From Pseudomonadota bacterium (lineage in GTDB: Bacteria; Pseudomonadota; Alphaproteobacteria; Rhizobiales; Afifellaceae), in assembly GCA_023417735.1 (NCBI GenBank), contig JAEZEK010000430.1:1-6252 (forward strand): DNA of 6,252 nucleotides, given 5' to 3'. Positions within the stretch are counted from its first letter, which is position 1; every line of letters starts with the position of its first letter. A program made the position numbers and the translations under genes. Below the pieces are notes generated by a model. It did no database searches. It had not been told where the DNA came from and worked only from the letters and a program-made list of their open reading frames with translations. Of this stretch, positions 1-6,252 are shown piece after piece.

Positions 1-285
1 GTCTTCCTCTATCCGGGCGACGAGCGGCGCGGCTACCGGAACGGCCGTCTCAGGCTGGTCTACGAGGCGAACCCGATCGCCATGCTGATCGAGCAGGCCG
101 GCGGCGCCGCAACCGACGGCGTCGAACGCATTCTCGCCATCACGCCCCAGGCGGTCCACCAGCGCGTGCCGCTCGTCTTCGGCTCCGCCGGCGAGGTGGC
201 GCGGATCGCGCGCTATCACCTCGACCCGTCCCTGATCGCGCAGCGCGCGCCGCTCTTCGGCCATCGCGGCCTGTTCCGGGTCTGA
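1..285 (+). CDS. cbbF: Fructose-1,6-/sedoheptulose-1,7-bisphosphatase, class I, C-terminal part (5' end outside window)
   Basis: Frame 1 is open from the first base to the TGA at 283-285 and gives the last 94 residues of a class I (FBPase family) sugar bisphosphatase. The family is usually about 330-360 residues, so about three quarters lie upstream. The enzyme hydrolyses the 1-phosphate of fructose-1,6-bisphosphate; proteobacterial CbbF commonly also acts on sedoheptulose-1,7-bisphosphate in the cytosolic Calvin cycle. Visible family signatures are FLYPGD (residues 2-7 of the fragment), [11 protein letters not shown] (15-25), [10 protein letters not shown] (31-40) and HQRVPL..GS (53-62). By alignment from memory to mammalian FBPase, Tyr4 matches substrate-binding Tyr264 and Glu22 matches metal ligand Glu280. 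Arg16 sits where the mammalian enzyme has Lys274. An in-frame ATG at 82 is internal, not a start, because conserved FBPase sequence continues upstream of it. cbbP follows after 12 bases, so the two are almost certainly co-transcribed. Confidence 0.94.
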   Translation, partial: VFLYPGDERRGYRNGRLRLVYEANPIAMLIEQAGGAATDGVERILAITPQAVHQRVPLVFGSAGEVARIARYHLDPSLIAQRAPLFGHRGLFRV

Positions 286-290
286 GGGAG
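286..290 (+). promoter_or_regulatory. Ribosome binding site of cbbP
   Basis: GGGAG lies immediately after the cbbF stop codon and 7 bases before the ATG at 298. It fills most of the 12-base gap and supports this start for cbbP. Confidence 0.75.
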
Positions 291-297
291 CGCAGCA

Positions 298-1173
298 ATG
301 TCCGCCAAGCACCCCATCATCTCCGTCACCGGCTCCTCGGGCGCGGGGACCACCTCGGTCCGGCGCACCTTCGAGCAGATATTCCGGCGCGAGCAGGTGA
401 ACGCCGTCCTCATCGAGGGCGACTCCTTCCACCGCTTCAATCGCGCCGAGATGCGCGCCGGCCAGGCCGAGGCCGAGGCGAACGGCAACAAGCACTTCAG
501 CCATTTCAGCCCTGAGAACAACCTGCTCGAGGAGCTCGAGGCGGTGTTCGAGGAATACGGGCGGTCCGGCACCGGGCGGCTGCGCCATTACGTGCACGAT
601 TCCGAGGAGGCTGCGCTCTATGGCGCCGAGCCCGGGACCTTCACGGCGTGGGAGCCGTTCCCGGCGGAGAGCGACCTGCTCTTCTACGAGGGGCTGCACG
701 GCGCGGTCGTCACCGACACGGTCAACGTCGCGCGCCACGCCGACCTGAAGATCGGGGTCGTGCCGGTCATCAATCTCGAATGGATCCAGAAGATCCACCG
801 CGACAAGGCCACGCGCGGCTATTCGACGGAAGCCGTCACGGACGTGATCCTCCGGCGGATGCCGGATTACATCCACTACATCTGCCCGCAATTCACCGAG
901 ACCAACATCAACTTCCAGCGCGTGCCGGTGGTCGACACGTCGAACCCGTTCGTCGCGCGCTGGATACCGACCGCCGACGAATCCATGGTGGTCATTCGCT
1001 TCGCCAATCCGCGCGGCATCGACTTCCCGTACCTGCTCTCGATGATCCCCGACGCCTTCATGTCGCGGGCGAACTCCATCGTGATCCCGGGCGGCAAGCT
1101 CGACCTCGCGATGCAGCTGATCCTCACGCCCCTCATCCTGCAGCTCATCGAGCGCAAGAAGCGCGTCTCCTGA
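298..1173 (+). CDS. cbbP: Phosphoribulokinase, bacterial class I (PrkB type)
   Basis: This complete 291-residue protein has the usual length for the octameric proteobacterial enzyme. It phosphorylates ribulose-5-phosphate with ATP to make ribulose-1,5-bisphosphate, the RuBisCO substrate. The numbering coincides with the Rhodobacter sphaeroides enzyme as I recall it, and its key residues are present. The nucleotide loop is GSSGAGTTS at 12-20. Catalytic Asp42 lies in [10 protein letters not shown] with His45 and Arg49. Glu131 lies in FYEGLHG, and Lys165, Arg168, Asp169 and Arg173 lie in [12 protein letters not shown]. The loop lacks the usual Walker-A lysine (GxGTTS rather than GKS/T), which is normal for this family. 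Arg234 and Arg257, reported for NADH activation in the Rhodobacter enzyme, are conserved, so NADH-dependent allosteric activation is likely. There are no paired regulatory cysteines of the plant type. The start is supported by GGGAG at 286-290 and the [12 protein letters not shown] beginning. The gene sits between cbbF (12-base gap) and cbbT (19-base gap). Confidence 0.97.
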   Translation: MSAKHPIISVTGSSGAGTTSVRRTFEQIFRREQVNAVLIEGDSFHRFNRAEMRAGQAEAEANGNKHFSHFSPENNLLEELEAVFEEYGRSGTGRLRHYVHDSEEAALYGAEPGTFTAWEPFPAESDLLFYEGLHGAVVTDTVNVARHADLKIGVVPVINLEWIQKIHRDKATRGYSTEAVTDVILRRMPDYIHYICPQFTETNINFQRVPVVDTSNPFVARWIPTADESMVVIRFANPRGIDFPYLLSMIPDAFMSRANSIVIPGGKLDLAMQLILTPLILQLIERKKRVS

Positions 1174-1180
1174 CGGCAGC

Positions 1181-1186
1181 AAGGAG
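1181..1186 (+). promoter_or_regulatory. Ribosome binding site of cbbT
   Basis: AAGGAG, a near-perfect Shine-Dalgarno sequence, lies 6 bases before the ATG at 1193. It decides that start over the in-frame ATG at 1205, which would put the site 18 bases away. Confidence 0.82.
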
Positions 1187-1192
1187 CCAGCC

Positions 1193-3250
1193 ATGACCCC
1201 GAGCATGATCGCCGCCCAGACCCGCCCGGCCGAGCCACGATCCGAACAAGCCGCGCCGGCCCCGTCGGTTCGCGAGATGGCGAACGCCGTCCGCGCGCTT
1301 GCGATGGATGCCGTCGAGGTGGCGAAGTCCGGCCATCCCGGCATGCCGATGGGCATGGCCGACGTCGCGACGGTCCTCTTCACCCGCTTCCTCGACTTCG
1401 ACCCGCTCGCGCCCGATTGGCCGGACCGCGACCGCTTCGTGCTGTCGGCCGGGCACGGCTCGATGCTGCTCTACGCGCTGCTCCATCTCACGGGCTACCC
1501 GGAGATGACGGTCGAGGAGCTGAAGCGCTTCCGCCAGCTCGGCGCGCGCACCGCCGGACATCCCGAATACGGCCACGCCGCCGGCGTGGAGATGACCACG
1601 GGCCCGCTCGGCCAGGGCATCGCCTCGGCGGTCGGCATGGCGCTTGCCGAGCGCCTGATGAACGCGCGCCACGGCGACGCGCTGGTCGATCACTTCACCT
1701 ACGTGATCGCCGGCGACGGCTGCCTCATGGAGGGCATCAGCCACGAGGCGATCGACCTTGCCGGCCATCTCCGGCTGTCGCGCCTCATCGTGCTCTTCGA
1801 CGAGAACGCGATCTCGATCGACGGCCCGACCTCGCTGTCCACCTCGATGGACCAGCTGAAACGGTTTGAGACGGCCGGATGGAACGTCAGCCGCGTCGAT
1901 GGGCATGACCCGGAAGCGGTGTCGGCGGCGATCGAAGCGGCGCGCATGGCGGACCGCCCGTCGCTCATCGCCTGCCGCACCGTGATCGGCTACGGCGCGC
2001 CCGCGAAGCAGGGCACGTCCGGCGTCCACGGCAGCCCGCTCGGCTCGGCCGAGATCGCGGCGGCGCGGCAGGCGCTCGCCTGGCCGCACCCGCCCTTCGT
2101 CGTCCCCGGCGACATCAGGGAGGCATGGCTCGCGGCCGGACGGCGCGGCGCGGAGCGCCGGCGCGCATGGTCGGGCCGGCTCGCTGCCGAACCCCTCGAA
2201 ACGCAGGCTGCGTTCCTGTCGGCCGTCAAGGGCGATGCGCCCGGCCTCGACGAGGCGGTCGGCCGCGTGAAGGCACGCTTCGCCGAAGAGCGCCCGAACC
2301 TCGCTACCCGCGTCTCCTCCCAGAAGGTGCTGGAAGAGCTCGTCCCCGCTTTGCCGAGCCTCCTCGGCGGCTCGGCCGACCTGACCGGCTCCAACGGGAC
2401 GCGGGTGAAGGCCCACAGGCCGGTTTCGCCGGACGATTTCTCGGGCGACTACATCCATTACGGCGTCCGCGAGCACGGCATGGCGGCGGCGATGAACGGC
2501 ATCGCCCTCCACGGCGGCTTCATCCCCTATGGCGGCACCTTTCTCGCCTTCGCCGACTATTCCCGGCCTGCGATCCGGCTCGCCGCGCTGATGGGCGTGC
2601 GGGTCATCCACGTGATGACGCACGATTCGATCGGCCTCGGCGAGGACGGCCCGACGCACCAGCCGGTCGAGCACCTGGCCGCGCTGAGGGCGATCCCGAA
2701 CCTCAACGTCTTCCGTCCCGCCGACGCGATGGAGACGGCGGAGTGCTGGGAGCTCGCCATCGCCGCGGCGGCGACGCCCTCCGTGCTCTGCCTGTCGCGG
2801 CAGAACCTGCCCGCGCAGAGAACGGATGTCGGGGCGTCGAACCGCGTCGCCGAAGGCGGATACGTGCTGCGCGAAGCGGCGGGCGGACGTGACGTCACCC
2901 TGATCGCGTCCGGCTCCGAGGTGGCAATCGCCGCCGAAGCTGCAGACCTCCTGGCGGCCGAGGGCATACGCGCGGCGGTTGTCTCCATGCCGTGCATGGA
3001 TCTCTTCAAGGCGCGTTCGGCCGGCGAGCGCCGGGCCGTGCTCGGCGATGCGCCCCGCATCGCGATCGAAGCGGCTGTCCGCGACGGCTGGGATCGGTAC
3101 CTGCGCGACGACGACGTCTTCATCGGCATGGACGGCTTCGGCGCCTCGGCGCCGGCCGAAGAGCTCTACCGCCATTTCGGCATCACCGCGGAGCGCATCG
3201 TGGAGACGGCGCGCCTCCTCGTCGAAACCAGCAACAGGGAGACGAACTGA
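1193..3250 (+). CDS. cbbT: Transketolase (Calvin cycle)
   Basis: This complete 685-residue thiamin-diphosphate enzyme transfers two-carbon ketol units from fructose-6-P or sedoheptulose-7-P to glyceraldehyde-3-P, regenerating pentose phosphates for CbbP. Domains in order are the diphosphate-binding domain (about 26-345), the pyrimidine-binding domain (about 365-540) and the C-terminal transketolase domain (about 555-680). Visible motifs are SGHPGMPMG (46-54), the ThDP/metal motif GDG (174-176) with its partner Asn205 in [10 protein letters not shown], and the substrate-loop His279 in SGVHGSPLG. Further along are GSADLTGSN, the catalytic cofactor-activating Glu427 in YGVREHGM, His477 in [18 protein letters not shown], and Arg536 in LSRQNLP for sugar-phosphate binding. 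The first ~25 residues are Ala/Pro/Arg-rich and poorly conserved, slightly longer than in typical transketolases; the start is supported by AAGGAG at 1181. The [11 protein letters not shown] core and full length separate it from 1-deoxyxylulose-5-phosphate synthase. The stop codon overlaps the cbbA start by one base, suggesting translational coupling. Confidence 0.97.
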   Translation: MTPSMIAAQTRPAEPRSEQAAPAPSVREMANAVRALAMDAVEVAKSGHPGMPMGMADVATVLFTRFLDFDPLAPDWPDRDRFVLSAGHGSMLLYALLHLTGYPEMTVEELKRFRQLGARTAGHPEYGHAAGVEMTTGPLGQGIASAVGMALAERLMNARHGDALVDHFTYVIAGDGCLMEGISHEAIDLAGHLRLSRLIVLFDENAISIDGPTSLSTSMDQLKRFETAGWNVSRVDGHDPEAVSAAIEAARMADRPSLIACRTVIGYGAPAKQGTSGVHGSPLGSAEIAAARQALAWPHPPFVVPGDIREAWLAAGRRGAERRRAWSGRLAAEPLETQAAFLSAVKGDAPGLDEAVGRVKARFAEERPNLATRVSSQKVLEELVPALPSLLGGSADLTGSNGTRVKAHRPVSPDDFSGDYIHYGVREHGMAAAMNGIALHGGFIPYGGTFLAFADYSRPAIRLAALMGVRVIHVMTHDSIGLGEDGPTHQPVEHLAALRAIPNLNVFRPADAMETAECWELAIAAAATPSVLCLSRQNLPAQRTDVGASNRVAEGGYVLREAAGGRDVTLIASGSEVAIAAEAADLLAAEGIRAAVVSMPCMDLFKARSAGERRAVLGDAPRIAIEAAVRDGWDRYLRDDDVFIGMDGFGASAPAEELYRHFGITAERIVETARLLVETSNRETN
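3236..3241 (+). promoter_or_regulatory. Ribosome binding site of cbbA, inside the 3' end of cbbT
   Basis: AGGGAG lies within the last codons of cbbT, 8 bases before the ATG at 3250. This site, together with the overlapping TGATG, fixes the cbbA start. The in-frame ATG at 2992 would add 86 residues read wholly inside cbbT. Confidence 0.78.
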
Positions 3251-4335
3251 TGGCCCGCATCACGCTGCGCCAGCTCCTCGACCACGCCGCCGAGCACGGC
3301 TACGGGGTGCCGGCCTTCAACATCAACAACATGGAGCAGGGGCTCGCGATCATGGAGGCGGCCGAGGCCGTCGACTCCCCGGTCATCATCCAGGCGAGCC
3401 GCGGCGCGCGGTCCTATGCCGGCGACATCATGCTCGCGAAGATGATCGACGCGCTCGAGCAGATGTATCCCGCGATCCCGCTCTGCATGCACCAGGATCA
3501 CGGCAACAGCGAAGCCACCTGCATGACCGCCATCCAGCACGGATTCACCTCCGTGATGATGGACGGCTCGCTCGAGGCCGACGCGAAGACCCCGGCATCC
3601 TACGAGTACAACGTCGCCATCACGCGCCGCGTCGTCGACATGGCGCACTGGGTCGGCGCGTCCGTCGAGGGCGAGCTCGGCGTGCTCGGCTCGCTGGAGA
3701 GCGGGCAGGGGGAGGCGGAGGACGGCCACGGCGCGGAGGGTACGCTGTCACACGACCAGCTCCTGACCGATCCCGACCAGGCGGTCGACTTCGTCCGCGC
3801 GACGCGCGTCGATGCGCTCGCCATCGCGATGGGCACCTCGCACGGCGCCTACAAGTTCACGCGCAAGCCGGACGGCGCCATCCTCGCCATGAACGTGGTC
3901 GAGGCGATCCACCAGCGGCTGCCGGACACACATCTCGTCATGCACGGCTCCTCCTCGGTGCCGCAGGCGCTGCAGGACCTCTTCAACGAGGCCGGCGGCG
4001 AGATGCCCAAGACCTGGGGCGTGCCGGTGGAGGAGATCGTGCGCGGCATCCGCCACGGGGTCCGCAAGGTGAACATCGACACCGACTGCCGGCTCGCCAT
4101 GACGGCGCAGTTCCGGAAGGTGGCGAGCGCCAGCCGCAGCGAGTTCGACCCGCGGAAATTCCTGAAGCCGGCGATGGACGCCATGCGCGACCTCTGCCGC
4201 GAGCGCTTCGAGCAGTTCGGCACGGCCGGGCACGCCTCGAAGATCCGAGTCCTGCCGATGGCCGAAATGGCCCGGCGCTACAAGAGCGGGGCGCTCGACC
4301 CGGCCGTCACCGAAACCGCCGCACGCGCGGCCTGA
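3250..4335 (+). CDS. cbbA: Fructose-bisphosphate aldolase, class II, Calvin cycle subtype
   Basis: This complete 361-residue Zn-dependent class II aldolase condenses dihydroxyacetone phosphate with glyceraldehyde-3-P to form fructose-1,6-bisphosphate, and in the Calvin cycle also with erythrose-4-P to form sedoheptulose-1,7-bisphosphate. Visible features of the TIM-barrel family are the N-terminal [11 protein letters not shown] (20-30) and the catalytic Asp83 and Zn ligand His84 in MHQDHG. The VEGELG motif (139-144) carries the acidic metal-site residues. The other Zn ligands are His198 in GTSHGAYKF and His232 in MHGSSSVP. The phosphate-binding VNIDTD is followed by [10 protein letters not shown]. 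The long insert-containing form and the HQDHGNS motif match the Calvin-cycle subtype rather than the E. coli FbaA or glycolytic FbaB types. Translation begins at the ATG overlapping the cbbT stop (TGATG), so its synthesis is probably coupled to transketolase. cbbL follows after 24 bases. The C-terminal tail (TETAARAA) is low-complexity and probably disordered. Confidence 0.96.
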   Translation: MARITLRQLLDHAAEHGYGVPAFNINNMEQGLAIMEAAEAVDSPVIIQASRGARSYAGDIMLAKMIDALEQMYPAIPLCMHQDHGNSEATCMTAIQHGFTSVMMDGSLEADAKTPASYEYNVAITRRVVDMAHWVGASVEGELGVLGSLESGQGEAEDGHGAEGTLSHDQLLTDPDQAVDFVRATRVDALAIAMGTSHGAYKFTRKPDGAILAMNVVEAIHQRLPDTHLVMHGSSSVPQALQDLFNEAGGEMPKTWGVPVEEIVRGIRHGVRKVNIDTDCRLAMTAQFRKVASASRSEFDPRKFLKPAMDAMRDLCRERFEQFGTAGHASKIRVLPMAEMARRYKSGALDPAVTETAARAA

Positions 4336-5820
<1,485 letters not shown>

Positions 5821-5833
5821 CGGACCGCACCGA

Positions 5834-5838
5834 AAGGA
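5834..5838 (+). promoter_or_regulatory. Ribosome binding site of cbbS
   Basis: AAGGA lies 8 bases before the ATG at 5847 in the 26-base cbbL-cbbS gap. It supports this start, which also gives the canonical [14 protein letters not shown] beginning of form IC small subunits. Confidence 0.78.
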
Positions 5839-5846
5839 TCACGACC

Positions 5847-6252
5847 ATGCGTCTCACCCAGGGCTGCTTCTCCTTCCTGCCGGATCTGACCGACGACCAG
5901 ATCCGCGCCCAGGTCCAGTACTGCATCGACAACGGCTGGGCGGTGAACATCGAGTTCACCGACGACCCCCATCCCCGCAACACCTACTGGGAGATGTGGG
6001 GGCACCCGATGTTCGACATCCGCGACCCGGCCGGCGTCATGATGGAGCTCGCCGAATGCCGGAAGGTCTACGGCGACCGCTACATCCGCCTCTCCGGCTT
6101 CGACGCCAGCCACGGCTGGGAGTCCGTGCGGATCTCCTTCATCGTGAACCGCCCGGCCGAGGAGCCCGGCTTCCGGCTCGAGCGCCAGGAGCTGGCCGGC
6201 CGCGCCATCCGCTACACGACCAAGGCCTACGCGGCCGACAGTCCCGCCGGCC
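5847..6252 (+). CDS. cbbS: RuBisCO small subunit, red-type form IC (3' end outside window)
   Basis: The frame is open from the ATG at 5847 to the end of the window, giving 135 residues plus one base with no stop. Form IC small subunits are about 130-140 residues, so only a few residues are missing. The protein caps the top and bottom of the CbbL octamer and is needed for full activity and stability. Landmarks are [15 protein letters not shown] (5-19), [23 protein letters not shown] (30-52), the short turn before MMELAECRK (65-73) and SFIVNRP (97-103). The segment from about residue 104, [11 protein letters not shown]...[11 protein letters not shown], is the C-terminal beta-hairpin extension characteristic of red-type (IC/ID) small subunits. 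It lines the central channel of the holoenzyme and compensates for the short betaA-betaB loop; that role comes from family knowledge. The small subunit type agrees with the form IC large subunit beside it. Confidence 0.95.
   Translation, partial: MRLTQGCFSFLPDLTDDQIRAQVQYCIDNGWAVNIEFTDDPHPRNTYWEMWGHPMFDIRDPAGVMMELAECRKVYGDRYIRLSGFDASHGWESVRISFIVNRPAEEPGFRLERQELAGRAIRYTTKAYAADSPAG

Noticed and set aside
331..357. Apparently damaged Walker A motif in phosphoribulokinase (no lysine)
   Set aside because: [13 protein letters not shown] is the normal form in class I bacterial phosphoribulokinases, so this is not a loss of function.
1145..3175. 676-codon open frame on the minus strand opposite cbbT
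   Set aside because: Its translation is Arg/Ala/Gly/His-rich with no recognisable domain, and it lies fully antisense to a well-conserved transketolase. In GC-rich DNA with G/C-biased third positions, long antisense open frames arise automatically.
2992..3249. Upstream in-frame ATG as the start of cbbA
   Set aside because: The extra 86 residues would be read inside cbbT in a shifted frame and resemble no aldolase. The family N-terminus begins at the ATG at 3250, which has AGGGAG 8 bases upstream.
5821..5846. Possible attenuator or processing hairpin between cbbL and cbbS
   Set aside because: I find no convincing inverted repeat or T-run. The gap simply holds a ribosome binding site.

Overview
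This window is a stretch of a Calvin-Benson-Bassham (cbb) CO2-fixation operon. All genes lie on the + strand and the sequence is coding almost end to end. The order is cbbF (3' end only), cbbP, cbbT, cbbA, cbbL, cbbS (3' end cut off by the window edge). The DNA is strongly GC-rich with G/C-biased third codon positions throughout. The RuBisCO large and small subunits are of the 'red-type' form IC. Together with the gene order F-P-T-A-L-S, this points to an alphaproteobacterium, most likely of the Hyphomicrobiales/Rhizobiales (the arrangement recalled for Sinorhizobium and Bradyrhizobium). The organism assignment is inferred from memory of protein families and gene orders, not from a search.

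Layout: 1-285 is the C-terminal part of fructose-1,6-/sedoheptulose-1,7-bisphosphatase. 298-1173 is class I phosphoribulokinase. 1193-3250 is transketolase. 3250-4335 is class II fructose-bisphosphate aldolase, whose ATG overlaps the transketolase stop codon by one base (TGATG). 4360-5820 is the RuBisCO large subunit. 5847-6252 is the RuBisCO small subunit, missing its last few residues. Gaps between genes are 12, 19, -1, 24 and 26 bases, each with a purine-rich ribosome binding site. I see no promoter, no terminator, no RNA gene, no repeat array and no mobile element. There is no gene-free stretch longer than 26 bases. The operon promoter and its usual LysR-type regulator cbbR should lie upstream of the window. 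The red-type RuBisCO activase gene cbbX would be expected just downstream.

How the genes work together: aldolase condenses triose phosphates to fructose-1,6-bisphosphate and sedoheptulose-1,7-bisphosphate. The bisphosphatase makes these steps irreversible. Transketolase reshuffles two-carbon units to give pentose phosphates. Phosphoribulokinase makes ribulose-1,5-bisphosphate, and RuBisCO (CbbL8S8) carboxylates it. The encoded proteins all look intact and catalytically competent.

I did not find a previously undescribed system here. This is a conserved metabolic operon, and the points listed as findings are small sequence-level details of low to modest interest.
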